Assembly: GCA_022827265.1 (NCBI GenBank)
Contig: JAJDTF010000022.1
Span: forward strand, 23,117-87,116
From: Acidimicrobiia bacterium
GTDB lineage: Bacteria; Actinomycetota; Acidimicrobiia; Acidimicrobiales; Poriferisodalaceae
Length of the DNA stretch: 64,000 nt
Direction: 5' to 3'
The position numbers and the translations under genes are program-made. The notes under the pieces were generated by a model, which worked only from the letters and a program-made list of their open reading frames with translations, was not told where the DNA came from and made no database searches. Positions 47,436 to 56,614 of this stretch are shown here, piece after piece. Within the stretch, counting starts at the first letter, position 1; every line of letters begins with the position of its first letter.

Positions 47436-48263
47436 ATGCCGGTGCTGCTGGGTGCCGCGGCGTCGGTGTTGATCGGCGTTTCCGACTACTTCGGTCGATA
47501 CTGCAGCCGGCGCGCCCGCGCGATGACCGCGGTCGGCACGGCGTTCATGGGCGGCCTGATCGTGACGGTGGTGCTGCTGCTGGCGGTGCCGAGTTCTGCC
47601 GATGGCGTCTCCCTCGCTCTCGGAGCCGTCTCGGGCGCGTTGATGGCGCTCGCGCTGTCGGCGATGTGGCACAGCATGGCTGTGTCCTCTGCCGCTATCG
47701 CCTCGCCGGTTGTTGCGGCCTCTACCGCGCTGGGGCCCCTCGCGTACGGGCTCGCGGCCGGCGAGCGGCCCTCGGCTGTGGCGACCGCAGGCATTGCCGT
47801 GACCATCGCCGGGCTGCTGGCGGCGGTCATCGTGCCGGATCTGCGCGGAGACATCGGGCGCGGCATCGCGTTCGCGCTTCTGGCAGGGGTCTCCTTCGCC
47901 ACGGCCACGGTGCTATTGGGCGAGACCAGCGTCGACAGCGGCATGTGGCCGGCGGTCACGCAGCGGATGGCGGCGCTGGCGTGCATGCTGGCGGTGACCA
48001 GGGTCCGTCGGATACCCCAGATTCTGCCTCCCTCGCTCCGCCTCGCCGGATTCGCAGGGGGAGTCGCCGGCGGGGCGGGCATGGGCGCGTTCATCGCCGG
48101 GCTGCAGCGGGGCCCGCTCAGTGAGGTTGCGGTAGCTGCGTCGCTCTATCCGGTAGTGACGATCGCATTGGCGGTGCTCTTCGACGACGACACGCTGCGC
48201 TGGTGGCAAGGCATCGGCATCGCTGCAGCGCTGGCCGGCACGTCGATGATCGCCTTGGGCTGA
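47436..48263 (+). CDS. EamA/DMT family transporter
   Basis: 275 residues with about ten hydrophobic segments in two similar halves, as in 10-TMS drug/metabolite transporters. The first helix is LLGAAASVLIGVSDYFGRYCSRR; the second repeat ends with LSEVAVAASLYPVVTIALAVLF and GIGIAAALAGTSMIALG, the classic EamA ending. It is probably an exporter of a small metabolite; the substrate is unknown. Start at ATG 47436. Confidence 0.85.
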   Translation: MPVLLGAAASVLIGVSDYFGRYCSRRARAMTAVGTAFMGGLIVTVVLLLAVPSSADGVSLALGAVSGALMALALSAMWHSMAVSSAAIASPVVAASTALGPLAYGLAAGERPSAVATAGIAVTIAGLLAAVIVPDLRGDIGRGIAFALLAGVSFATATVLLGETSVDSGMWPAVTQRMAALACMLAVTRVRRIPQILPPSLRLAGFAGGVAGGAGMGAFIAGLQRGPLSEVAVAASLYPVVTIALAVLFDDDTLRWWQGIGIAAALAGTSMIALG

Positions 48264-48390
48264 GCCCGACGGGCTGCCGGATGCGCCCGCATCCGTAACG
48301 TGAACGATCCTCATGGCTTTCGCAGGTTTCGTGAGAGATACTGGGCAACCGGGGAGCAGTCATACAGCCAGGAGGGTTCGGAAAACAGCG

Positions 48391-50058
48391 ATGGCGTACT
48401 TCGATCTGGGCTCGTATCGATGGCCGGTCACGACCCGAGACGCCGAAGCCCAGCTCTGGTTCGACCGAGGCATGGCGTGGTGCTACGGCTTCAACCACGA
48501 AGAGGCAATCGCCTGCTTCGAGCGCGCACTGCTGCACGACATCCACTTCGCCATGGCTCACTGGGGCATCGCGTATGCGATCGGGCCGAATTACAACAAG
48601 GCGTGGGAAGAGTTCGATGACGCTGATCTGCGCGTCTCGCTGGCGCGTGCGCGCTCGGAGACCGCAGCTGCTCTCGATGCCGCGGGAGGCACGAGCGACC
48701 TCGAAGGGGCGCTGATCGGTGCACTTGCGCACCGCTACCCGTCCGATCCCGAAGTGCCCGGCGAAGACGACTTCGGGCGATGGAACGACTCCTACGCAGA
48801 CGCCATGCGCGACGTCTACCGGTCCTTCCGCGACGACCTCGATGTCTGCGCCCTGTTCGCCGAGGCGATCATGAACCGGACCCCGTGGGAGCTGTGGGAC
48901 CTCGATACCGGCGAGCCGGCTGCGGGCGCGGGAACGCTCGAAGCGGTCGACGTGCTCGAGACCGCCTTCGAGCGGCTTGACCAGATGGGCGCCAACAGCC
49001 ATCTGGGCCTGCTGCACATGTATGTGCACCTCATGGAGATGTCGCCGCATCCCGAACGGGCGCTGGCTGCCGGTGATCGGCTCGTCGATCTTGCGCCTGA
49101 TGCCGGGCACCTCGTCCACATGCCCACCCACATCGACGTGCTGTGCGGCCACTACCACAACGTCGTGACGCGCAATTCGGCCGCGATCGTCGCCGACCGG
49201 AAGTACCTGGACTTCAAGGGTCCGATGAACTTCTATTCGGCCTATCGCTGCCACGATTACCACTTCAAGGTGTACGGGGCGATGCTGGCGGGCCAATACG
49301 CCCCCGCCCTGGCAGCGGCAGAAGAGATGAACCGCACGCTGCCCGAGGAGCTGTTGCGAACCGGCTCGCCGCCCATGGCCGACTGGCTGGAAGGATTCGT
49401 GGCCATCAAGCAGCACGTGTACGTGCGCTTCGGCGAGTGGGATGAGATCCTCGCCCAGCACCTGCCCTTCGACCAGCAGTTCTATTGCGTCACCACGGCG
49501 ATGATGCGCTACGCGCGGACCGTGGCATATGCCTCGACCAACCGGGTCGAGGACGCACTGGCCGAACGCGAGGCGTTCGTGGCTGCCAAGGCTCATGTCC
49601 TGCCCAGCCGGACCCTGTTCAACAACACGGGCCTCGACATTCTCGCTGTCGCCGAGGCGATGCTGAACGGCGAGGTCGAGTACCGGCGCGGCAACTACGA
49701 CGTGGCCTTCGACCATCTCCGCCACGCGGTGGAGCTCGACGACAACCTGCCCTTCGACGAGCCTTGGGGCTGGATGCAGCCGACCCGCCACGCGCTGGCC
49801 GCGCTGCTGTCAGAACAGGGTCAGTTCGATGAGGCGGAGACGCTCTACCGGGCCGATCTGGGCTTGGACGACCAGCTGCGCCGCCCCTGCCAGCACCCCG
49901 ACAACGTCTGGAGCCTGCACGGGCTGCACGAGTGCCTGGTGCGGCGAGGAGACACGGTGGAGGAACCGCTGATCCGCCAGCGCCTCGATCTCGCCATCGC
50001 ACGGGCAGACGTGCCCATCACCGCGTCATGCTTCTGCCGGTTGGAGACCACCTCATAG
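48391..50058 (+). CDS. Tetratricopeptide-repeat protein
   Basis: 555 residues from ATG 48391. TPR-like helices are seen throughout: LWFDRGMAWCYGFNHEEAIACFERAL, HFAMAHWGIAYAIGPNYNKAW, and near the C-terminus YRRGNYDVAFDHLRHAVELDDNL and EQGQFDEAETLYRADLGLDD. Several His-rich stretches (THIDVLCGHYHNVV, HDYHF) are unusual for a pure scaffold. The layout resembles the TTC38-like family of uncharacterised TPR proteins. No signal peptide. It precedes the Mo-enzyme maturation cluster but nothing shows that it belongs to it. Confidence 0.8.
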   Translation: MAYFDLGSYRWPVTTRDAEAQLWFDRGMAWCYGFNHEEAIACFERALLHDIHFAMAHWGIAYAIGPNYNKAWEEFDDADLRVSLARARSETAAALDAAGGTSDLEGALIGALAHRYPSDPEVPGEDDFGRWNDSYADAMRDVYRSFRDDLDVCALFAEAIMNRTPWELWDLDTGEPAAGAGTLEAVDVLETAFERLDQMGANSHLGLLHMYVHLMEMSPHPERALAAGDRLVDLAPDAGHLVHMPTHIDVLCGHYHNVVTRNSAAIVADRKYLDFKGPMNFYSAYRCHDYHFKVYGAMLAGQYAPALAAAEEMNRTLPEELLRTGSPPMADWLEGFVAIKQHVYVRFGEWDEILAQHLPFDQQFYCVTTAMMRYARTVAYASTNRVEDALAEREAFVAAKAHVLPSRTLFNNTGLDILAVAEAMLNGEVEYRRGNYDVAFDHLRHAVELDDNLPFDEPWGWMQPTRHALAALLSEQGQFDEAETLYRADLGLDDQLRRPCQHPDNVWSLHGLHECLVRRGDTVEEPLIRQRLDLAIARADVPITASCFCRLETTS

Positions 50059-50089
50059 CACGGCGTGCGAAGCCGTAGCCTTGACCGCT

Positions 50090-50995
50090 GTGTTCACGGC
50101 GCCCGGTACCACTGCTGAAGTCTCGGCGGCGCTGACCAAGCACGGCTACCTGCCCGACGAGGGGCTGTCGACGGTGGTGTACCTCTCGGTCACGATGGGT
50201 CGGCCGCTGTTCCTCGAGGGCGATGCAGGCGTGGGCAAGACCGAGTTGGCCAAGGTGCTCGCGGCCTGGATCGGCGGCGAGTTCATCCGCCTGCAGTGCT
50301 ACGAGGGCATCGACGCCGCTCAGGCGCTCTACGAGTGGGACTACACCCGCCAGCTCCTCCACCTGCGCACCGCAGAGGCTGCGGGACGCGCTGCGGCCGA
50401 CGCGGAGGCCATCGAGGACGAGCTGTACTCGGAACGCTTCCTGATCCGCCGGCCGCTGCTGCGGGCCATCGACCACGACGACGCCACGCCCGCAGTGCTG
50501 CTGATCGACGAGGTGGATCGGGCCGACGACGAGTTCGAGGCGTTCCTGCTCGAGGTGCTGTCCGACTTCACCGTCACCGTGCCCGAGCTGGGCACGATCA
50601 CGGCGGCCCGGCCGCCGCTCGTGGTGGTCACCTCCAATCGAACCCGCGACGTGCACGACGCGCTCAAGCGCCGCTGCCTGTACCACTGGGTCTCGCACCC
50701 GTCGGTCGACCGTGAGGTCGAGATCGTCAAGCTCAAGCTGCCCGATGTGGACGGCGCGCTGGCCCGCCAGGTCGCGGGCGCCGTCTCGGCGATGCGCGAG
50801 ATGCGGCTGTACAAGCCGCCGGGAGTGGCCGAGACCATCGACTGGGCCACTGCGCTGGGGCGTCTCGGCGCGGCCGAGCTCGACACCCCGATGCTTGAAG
50901 CCACGCTGGGCACTGTGCTCAAGTACCGCGAGGACCAGCAACGTGTTACGTCGGTCGGGATGGAGATGATCATGGCCGCCGTCGCCGAGGCCTGA
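50090..50995 (+). CDS. MoxR-type AAA ATPase (CoxD-like)
   Basis: 301 residues from GTG 50090 (TTG 50081 is possible). Walker A is GDAGVGKTELAK near residue 45, Walker B is VLLIDEVDRADDEFE near 140, sensor 1 is VVTSNRTRD. It resembles CoxD, the MoxR ATPase that builds the sulfurated copper-molybdenum or molybdenum centre of CO dehydrogenase-type enzymes with CoxE. The next gene is the VWA partner, 23 bases downstream. Confidence 0.9.
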   Translation: MFTAPGTTAEVSAALTKHGYLPDEGLSTVVYLSVTMGRPLFLEGDAGVGKTELAKVLAAWIGGEFIRLQCYEGIDAAQALYEWDYTRQLLHLRTAEAAGRAAADAEAIEDELYSERFLIRRPLLRAIDHDDATPAVLLIDEVDRADDEFEAFLLEVLSDFTVTVPELGTITAARPPLVVVTSNRTRDVHDALKRRCLYHWVSHPSVDREVEIVKLKLPDVDGALARQVAGAVSAMREMRLYKPPGVAETIDWATALGRLGAAELDTPMLEATLGTVLKYREDQQRVTSVGMEMIMAAVAEA

Positions 50996-51018
50996 GCGGC
51001 CTGGACCGCCACGCCGTC

Positions 51019-52203
51019 ATGGCAGCCAGCGGCACCGGACTCAGCGTTCAGGCATCCGGCGCGCCCCAGCCGGCCACTGACGAGCAGGTGAACGAGCCGG
51101 AACGCTTGGCTTCAGCGTTCTCATCGGTCCTGCGTGGGGCAGGCCTGGTGGTGACCATCCGCCGGGTGATGGCCTTCACTGAAGCGCTGCGGCTGCTGGG
51201 TGTCGGCAGCCGCGACGACGTGTACTGGGCCGGACGGGCGACGCTGGTGGGCAGTCCGGCCGACATCAGCGTCTACGACCGGGCGTTCGCCGTCTTCTGG
51301 GAAGGACGCGAGCCCAGCGGGATGGTTGTGGAGCTGCCGCCGATCTCGGTGACCCTGGCCACCGATACTGACGACGACAGCGATTCGGCGCCTCCGGGTG
51401 ACGGCGATGAACCCGATGCTGGCCCCACGCTGCGCGTCCGCTACAGCGATGTCGAGACGTTGCGCCACAAGGATTTCGCCGATTGCAGCGATGGCGAGCT
51501 GACTGAGCTGCATTCGCTGATGGGCGAGCTGCGTTTCCAGGCTGTCACCCGGCGCTCGCGGCGCGCCGTGCGGGCCAAGCGCATCTCCCGGCGACCCGAT
51601 CTGCGTCGCACCATTCGCCGTGCCCTGCGCACGGGCGGTGAAGCCATCCGCCGTGAGTACCTGATCGGCGACCGCAAGCCGCGCCGCCTGGTCCTGCTGC
51701 TCGACGTCTCGGGATCCATGGAGCCCTACGCGCGGGCGCTGGTGCGGTTCGCTCACGCTGCGGTGATCGGCCGCACCCGGGTGGAGGCGTTCACGATCGG
51801 CACCCGGCTCACCCGGGTCACCCGCGAGCTGTCCTCCCGCGATCCTGACGCCGGCTTGGCCGCTGCTGCCGACTCGGTGCAGGACTGGTCGGGCGGCACC
51901 CGGCTGGGCGCGACGCTGCACGAATTCAACGATCGCTGGGGAGTGCGGGGCCACGCGCGCGGGGCCATCGTGGTGATCTGCTCGGACGGCTGGGACCGCG
52001 GCGAACCAGACGAGCTGGCCGAGCAGATGGCCCGCCTGCACCTGGTGACCCACCGGCTTGTCTGGGTCAATCCGCTAAAGCACACTCCTGGCTATGCGCC
52101 GCTGGCCCGGGGCATGGCCGCAGCGTTGCCGCACGTCGACGAGTTCATCGAAGGCCATTCCTTCGATTCGCTCGAACACCTGGCTGCTGCCATCGCGGCT
52201 TGA
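51019..52203 (+). CDS. VWA domain protein (CoxE-like)
   Basis: 394 residues. The C-terminal VWA domain carries a MIDAS: DVSGSMEPYARALV, the Thr of GGTRLGATL and the Asp of VICSDGWDRGE. The basic region RRSRRAVRAKRISRRPDLRRTIRRALRTGG precedes it and is typical of CoxE. MoxR-VWA pairs act as metal-centre maturation chaperones. It lies directly after the MoxR gene and before the XdhC genes. Confidence 0.9.
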   Translation: MAASGTGLSVQASGAPQPATDEQVNEPERLASAFSSVLRGAGLVVTIRRVMAFTEALRLLGVGSRDDVYWAGRATLVGSPADISVYDRAFAVFWEGREPSGMVVELPPISVTLATDTDDDSDSAPPGDGDEPDAGPTLRVRYSDVETLRHKDFADCSDGELTELHSLMGELRFQAVTRRSRRAVRAKRISRRPDLRRTIRRALRTGGEAIRREYLIGDRKPRRLVLLLDVSGSMEPYARALVRFAHAAVIGRTRVEAFTIGTRLTRVTRELSSRDPDAGLAAAADSVQDWSGGTRLGATLHEFNDRWGVRGHARGAIVVICSDGWDRGEPDELAEQMARLHLVTHRLVWVNPLKHTPGYAPLARGMAAALPHVDEFIEGHSFDSLEHLAAAIAA

Positions 52204-52278
52204 CGCTGGCAGCATCGCGACCTCACCCGACGCACGACCTTCCGATACCGCAACAATGTCAATAGGGAGACTGGGGAC

Positions 52279-52596
52279 ATGGACGAGATCTTGGATGACA
52301 TCGACCGTTGGCGGGCTGTGGGCCAGCGAGTGGCCGTCGCCCGGGTGGTGGACATCGAGGGCTCGGGGCCGCGCGACCCAGGCGCCGCGATGGCCGTGAA
52401 CCAAGAGGGCGAAGTGGCCGGCTCGGTCTCCGGGGGCTGCGTCGAGGGCGCTGTGGTCGGCGAGGCACTCGAACTGCTGGGCGGGCGGCGCGGCCCGGGG
52501 ATCACCACCTTCGGCTATAGCGACGACGAGGCATTCGCCGTCGGGCTGACCTGCGGCGGCACGATCCACCTGTTCGTGGAGGAACTCGACTGGTGA
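52279..52596 (+). CDS. XdhC/CoxI N-terminal domain protein
   Basis: 105 residues, the stand-alone N-terminal half of XdhC. Key segments are ARVVDIEGSGPRDPGAAMAV, GSVSGGCVEGAVV and LTCGGTIHLFVEEL, including the conserved Cys residues. GGGGAC lies before the ATG. XdhC proteins bind Mo-cofactor and insert it, after sulfuration, into xanthine-dehydrogenase-type enzymes. The C-terminal Rossmann half is the next gene, starting in this stop (GTGA). Confidence 0.88.
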   Translation: MDEILDDIDRWRAVGQRVAVARVVDIEGSGPRDPGAAMAVNQEGEVAGSVSGGCVEGAVVGEALELLGGRRGPGITTFGYSDDEAFAVGLTCGGTIHLFVEELDW

Positions 52597-53414
52597 GCGG
52601 GGCTCCAGGCATCTACGAGGCATTCCGGGACGCCATCCGCGCCGAGCAGCCTGTCGCGCTCGCCACGATCATCGACGGCCCAGACGCCGGCGCTGTGTCT
52701 GATGTGCGCCCGGGGGCGGGCGCGAAGCTGCTGGTGCTGCCGGATCAGCCGACGCTGGGCACGCTGGGCGACCCCGACTTGGATCGGGTGGTGGAGCGTG
52801 ATGCCTTGGGGATGCTGGATGCGGGCATCAGCGAGGTGCGCCACTACGGCCAGCACGGCGAAGCTCGCCAGATGGACCTCAGCGTGTTCGTCGAGTGCCA
52901 CGCCCGGCGCCCGCACATGGTCATCTTCGGCGCCGTCGACTTCACCCGGGCGCTCGCCTCCCAAGCCAAGCTGCTCGGCTATCGCGTCACGGTGTGCGAC
53001 GCAAGAGAGGTCTTCGCGACGAAGCGCCGCTTCCCGATGGCCGACGAGGTCGTCGTCGACTGGCCCAATCGCCTGCTGGATCGCATCGGTGACGACCTGG
53101 GACCCCGCGATGCGGTGTGCGTGCTCACCCACGACCACAAGTTCGATGTGCCCGCCATCGTGGGCGCGCTTCCCACCCGGGTTGGCTACCTCGGGGCGAT
53201 GGGTTCCCGCACCACCCACGAGAAACGAACCGAGCGCCTCCGCGAGGCAGGCGTGACCGACGAGCAACTCGAGCACGTCATGGCCCCGATCGGCCTCGAC
53301 ATCGGCGGCCGCACGCCCGAGGAAACGGCCGTGTCGATCGTGGCCGAGATCATCGCCTCGCACACCGGCCGCCAAGCCCCCCGTCTCAAAGATGGCGAGG
53401 GTCGCATCCACTAG
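52593..53414 (+). CDS. XdhC/CoxF Rossmann-domain protein
   Basis: 273 residues from GTG 52593. The N-terminal half is a shortened XdhC-like domain; the C-terminal half is the XdhC Rossmann fold: HMVIFGAVDFTRALASQAKLLGY, VCDAREVFATKRRFPMAD, AVCVLTHDHKFDVPAI, VGYLGAMGSRTTHEKR and APIGLDIGGRTPEETAVSI. It works with the preceding protein in inserting the Mo-cofactor. The glycine motif GAVDFT lacks the usual GxGxxG, so nucleotide binding may be altered. Confidence 0.9.
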   Translation: MSGAPGIYEAFRDAIRAEQPVALATIIDGPDAGAVSDVRPGAGAKLLVLPDQPTLGTLGDPDLDRVVERDALGMLDAGISEVRHYGQHGEARQMDLSVFVECHARRPHMVIFGAVDFTRALASQAKLLGYRVTVCDAREVFATKRRFPMADEVVVDWPNRLLDRIGDDLGPRDAVCVLTHDHKFDVPAIVGALPTRVGYLGAMGSRTTHEKRTERLREAGVTDEQLEHVMAPIGLDIGGRTPEETAVSIVAEIIASHTGRQAPRLKDGEGRIH

Positions 53415-53479
53415 CCGCGCCGGTCCCGGCCTGGCCCGGGCTCGGAATCAGGCGGCAATCGCCCGGTAGCGTCGGCGCG

Positions 53480-54646
53480 ATGGACTTCACCCAAAACGAG
53501 GACCACGAGGCGATCCGCGAGGGCGTGCGGCGCGTCTGTGCCGACTTTCCCGACGAGTACTGGCGCGAGCGCGACGAGCTGCACGAGTTCCCCTGGGACT
53601 TCTACAACGCCATGGCCGAGGGCGGATGGGTCGGCATCGCCATCCCGGAGGAGTACGGCGGCGGCGGCCAAGGCATCACCGAGGCATCGATCGTGCTGGA
53701 GGAGGTGGCTGCCAGTGGGGCCGCCATGAACGGCTGCTCAGCCCTGCACCTGTCGATCTTCGGCATGGAGCCGGTGCGCAAATATGGCTCGGAAGCACTG
53801 GCCAAGGAGATCCTGCCCGGCGTTGCCGACGGCTCCCTCCACGCCGCCTTCGGCGTCACCGAGCCCGACGCCGGCACCGACACCACTTCTATCCGCACCC
53901 GAGCAGAGCGTGACGGCGACGAGTACGTGATCACCGGCGCCAAGGTGTGGACCACCAAGGCCCCCTACTGCGACGTGTGCCTGCTGCTGGTGCGCACCAC
54001 GCCGAAAGAGCTGTGCGACGGCCCCACCCAGGGCATGACCCTGCTGCTGGTCGACCTGCAGGACCCGGCAGTCGACATCACCCCGATCCCCAAGGTGGGC
54101 CGCAACGCCGTGGTCTCGTGCGAGGTGCGCTACGACGGGCTGCGGGTGCCGGTAGACCGCCGGGTCGGCGAGGAGGGCGAGGGATTCCGCTACATCCTCG
54201 ACGGCCTGAATCCCGAGCGGATCCTGATCTCTGCTGAGGCACTGGGGATCGGCCGGGTGGCGCTGCGTCGCGCTGCTGAGTACGCGAAGAGCCGGGTGAT
54301 CTTCGGCCGCCCGATCGGCCAGAACCAGGGCATCGCCTTCCCGCTGGCCGACAGCCACGCCCGCCTGCACGCGGCCGAACTGGTGGTGCGCGACGCATCG
54401 TGGCGCTACGACAACGGCCTGAGCTGCGGCGAGCAGGCCAATCTGGCCAAGTATCTGGCGTCGGAGGCGGCGTTCGAGTGCGCCGACCGGGCCATGCAGA
54501 CCCACGGCGGCTTCGGCTACGCCAAGGAATACGACGTGGAGCGTTACTGGCGCGAGGCGCGGCTGATGAAGATCGCGCCCGTCAGCCAGGAGATGGTCAT
54601 GAACTTCGTGGCGTCGAAGGTGCTCGGCCTGCCCCGCTCGTACTAG
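53480..54646 (+). CDS. Acyl-CoA dehydrogenase
   Basis: 388 residues from ATG 53480. Family motifs: GGWVGIAIPEEYGGGGQG, FGVTEPDAGTDTTSIRT, WTTKAPYCDVCLLL, NPERILISAEALGIG, VIFGRPIGQNQGI and QTHGGFGYAKEYDVERYWREAR. FAD-dependent alpha,beta-dehydrogenation of an acyl-CoA. It is unusual in lying within the Mo-hydroxylase maturation cluster, on the same strand, between XdhC and MocA. This suggests that the Mo enzyme acts in a CoA-ester pathway, unless the insertion is fortuitous. Confidence 0.93.
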   Translation: MDFTQNEDHEAIREGVRRVCADFPDEYWRERDELHEFPWDFYNAMAEGGWVGIAIPEEYGGGGQGITEASIVLEEVAASGAAMNGCSALHLSIFGMEPVRKYGSEALAKEILPGVADGSLHAAFGVTEPDAGTDTTSIRTRAERDGDEYVITGAKVWTTKAPYCDVCLLLVRTTPKELCDGPTQGMTLLLVDLQDPAVDITPIPKVGRNAVVSCEVRYDGLRVPVDRRVGEEGEGFRYILDGLNPERILISAEALGIGRVALRRAAEYAKSRVIFGRPIGQNQGIAFPLADSHARLHAAELVVRDASWRYDNGLSCGEQANLAKYLASEAAFECADRAMQTHGGFGYAKEYDVERYWREARLMKIAPVSQEMVMNFVASKVLGLPRSY

Positions 54647-54675
54647 CCGAGCTCAGCCTCGTCGGTCATCTGCCA

Positions 54676-55242
54676 GTGTCCACGGCGGGAGTGCTGCTGG
54701 CAGCGGGGGCGGGGACCCGGTACGCGGGCCCGCAGCACAAGTTGCTGGCCACCATCGAGGGGCGCAGCGTGGTCACCCATGCGCTCGATTCGTTGCAGGA
54801 AGCGTCGTTGGATGCGACAGCCGTGGTGGTCGGGGCTCTGGAGCTGTCGGGAGTGCTGGCCGAAGCGAGCGGCGAGATCGCCGTGATCGAGAACGATCGC
54901 TGGGAATCGGGGATTGCGTCGTCAGTTCGCTGCGCTGCGTCGTGGGCGGCCGAGCACGGTCACGACGCGATCGTGGTGGGGCTCGCCGACCAGCCGTTCG
55001 TGACGCCGTCGGCGTGGCAGACCGTCGCCGCCAGCACGGCCCCCATCGCCGTCGGCACTTACGGCGGCCGGCGGGGGAACCCGGTGCGGCTTGCGCGCGA
55101 GGTCTGGCCGCTCCTGCCAGTCGACGGCGACGAAGGCGCCCGGGTGCTCATGCGCCGGATGCCTGAAATCGTGGCGCCGGTAGCCTGCGACGGAACACCC
55201 GACGACATCGACACCGTGGAGGACCTGAACCGATGGAGCTGA
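54676..55242 (+). CDS. MocA-like molybdenum cofactor nucleotidyltransferase
   Basis: 188 residues from GTG 54676. The MobA/GlmU-type fold is short: AGVLLAAGAGTRYAGPQHKLLA at the N-terminus, NDRWESGIASSVRCA, VGLADQPFVTPSAW and GGRRGNPVRLAR, as in MocA, which adds CMP to Mo-molybdopterin for xanthine-dehydrogenase-type enzymes. The LAAGxGxRxGxxK motif has Gln-His before the Lys. It overlaps the CoxG gene by 10 bases. Confidence 0.87.
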   Translation: MSTAGVLLAAGAGTRYAGPQHKLLATIEGRSVVTHALDSLQEASLDATAVVVGALELSGVLAEASGEIAVIENDRWESGIASSVRCAASWAAEHGHDAIVVGLADQPFVTPSAWQTVAASTAPIAVGTYGGRRGNPVRLAREVWPLLPVDGDEGARVLMRRMPEIVAPVACDGTPDDIDTVEDLNRWS

Positions 55243-55943
55243 AGAGCGAGCTGCGTGTCGGCATACCCGTCGAGCAGGCGTGGAGCACCCTGACCGATGT
55301 CGAGTTCATCGCGCCGTGCATGCCCGGAGCGCAGCTCACCGAGATTGACGGCGACGAGTTCAAGGGCGGGGTCAAGGTCAAGGTCGGCCCGATCACGGCG
55401 CAGTACAAGGGCACCGCAAAGTTCGTCGAGCTCGACGAATCCAACCGCCGCATCGTGCTCGAAGCCTCGGGGCGCGACTCCCGCGGCGCGGGCAACGCAG
55501 CCGCCGAGGTGACGGCGCAGATGAGTCCCGATGGCGAGGGAACGCTCGTGGCGATCGCTATCGACCTGAAGGTCACCGGCAAGGTGGCCCAGTTCGGCCG
55601 CGGTGTGATGGCAGATGTCACCGAGAAGCTCATCGGACAGTTCGTGGACTCGCTCGAACAGAAGCTGTCCGAGGTCGGCGACCAGGGCGGCGCGACTGCT
55701 GCTGATGCCCCGGCAGACGAGTCCTCTGACACCAAAGCCGAGACCGACCAGTCCGGCGCCGAGTCGAATGCTCCCTCGCCGGCGGCGGATGGGCCGCGCA
55801 AGATCGAGATGGCTGAGCCGGCGCCGGTCGACCTGCTCGGGACTGCGGGCCGTCCCGTGCTCAAGCGCATCCTGGCACCGCTCGCGGTGGTGGTGTTCTT
55901 CCTGCTCAACCGTCGCCGCAGGCGCAAGCGCCGCCAAGGCTGA
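55233..55943 (+). CDS. CoxG-like SRPBCC membrane-anchor protein
   Basis: 236 residues. N-terminal SRPBCC/CoxG domain (ELRVGIPVEQAWSTLTDVEF, APCMPGAQLTEIDGDEFKGG, VKVGPITAQYKGTAKF). A Pro/Ala/Asp linker follows, then one C-terminal membrane segment (about 209-225) and a polybasic tail RRRRRKRRQG. CoxG recruits CO dehydrogenase-type enzymes to the cytoplasmic membrane. It ends the maturation cluster. Confidence 0.92.
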   Translation: MELKSELRVGIPVEQAWSTLTDVEFIAPCMPGAQLTEIDGDEFKGGVKVKVGPITAQYKGTAKFVELDESNRRIVLEASGRDSRGAGNAAAEVTAQMSPDGEGTLVAIAIDLKVTGKVAQFGRGVMADVTEKLIGQFVDSLEQKLSEVGDQGGATAADAPADESSDTKAETDQSGAESNAPSPAADGPRKIEMAEPAPVDLLGTAGRPVLKRILAPLAVVVFFLLNRRRRRKRRQG

Positions 55944-55972
55944 GGGCTCGCTGTCGCGGCTCTCCTCGGGCG

Positions 55973-56614
55973 TTGCTTGTTCGTTGCGCCCTCGGCGCAC
56001 CCCCGACGCCGGCCCAAGCTGAAGCTGTGGCCGCCTTGCTCGGCCGAGCGCCCCAGTGCGCCTTCGATGTGGCTGTTGTGCACGACGATGGGCGGCCGGT
56101 GGTCATCTCCAATGCCCCGCTGCTCGATGACGGGCGCCCGATGCCGACTCGCTACTGGCTGGTCGACGTCGATCTGCGCCGAGAGGTGTCCCGGCTTGAG
56201 GGAGATGGCGGGGTGAGGGCCGCTGAGGCGGCCGTCGATGCAGCGGCGCTCGCCGCGGCCCATGATCGCTACGCCGCCGAACGGGACGCGCTGGTGCCCC
56301 AGGATCACCGCGGGCCGCGCCCGACGGGCGGGGTCGGGGGGACCGCGCGAGGCGTCAAATGCCTGCATGCGCACCTGGCGCACAGCTTGGCTGGCGGCGA
56401 TGACCCCGTCGGCGACTGGGTTCTGGCGCGGCTCGCCGACAGCGGCGATGTGTCGGTCATCGAACGCTCCGCGACCGCGCCGGCATCCGGCCAGTCAGCG
56501 CTCGCCCCAGCGATCGGCGAAGCTGCGCCGCCGTCAGCACGTGCGTCGGGGTCGGGAGAGCCGACGCGTACGTGTGTCCGACCGCAGCCGCTGGCGGGCT
56601 CTGATGCAGGTTGA
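55973..56614 (+). CDS. DUF501 family protein
   Basis: 213 residues from a TTG at 55973 (start uncertain). DUF501 motifs are clear: AVAALLGRAPQCAFDVAVV, LLDDGRPMPTRYWLVD, GPRPTGGVGGTARGVKCLHAHL and LAGGDDPVGDWV. The tail of about 45 residues is Ala/Ser/Pro-rich and probably disordered. Function unknown. In Actinobacteria it normally sits between ftsB and ppx; here ppx follows but ftsB is 27 kb upstream. Its 3' end overlaps ppx by 11 bases. Confidence 0.88.
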   Translation: MLVRCALGAPPTPAQAEAVAALLGRAPQCAFDVAVVHDDGRPVVISNAPLLDDGRPMPTRYWLVDVDLRREVSRLEGDGGVRAAEAAVDAAALAAAHDRYAAERDALVPQDHRGPRPTGGVGGTARGVKCLHAHLAHSLAGGDDPVGDWVLARLADSGDVSVIERSATAPASGQSALAPAIGEAAPPSARASGSGEPTRTCVRPQPLAGSDAG

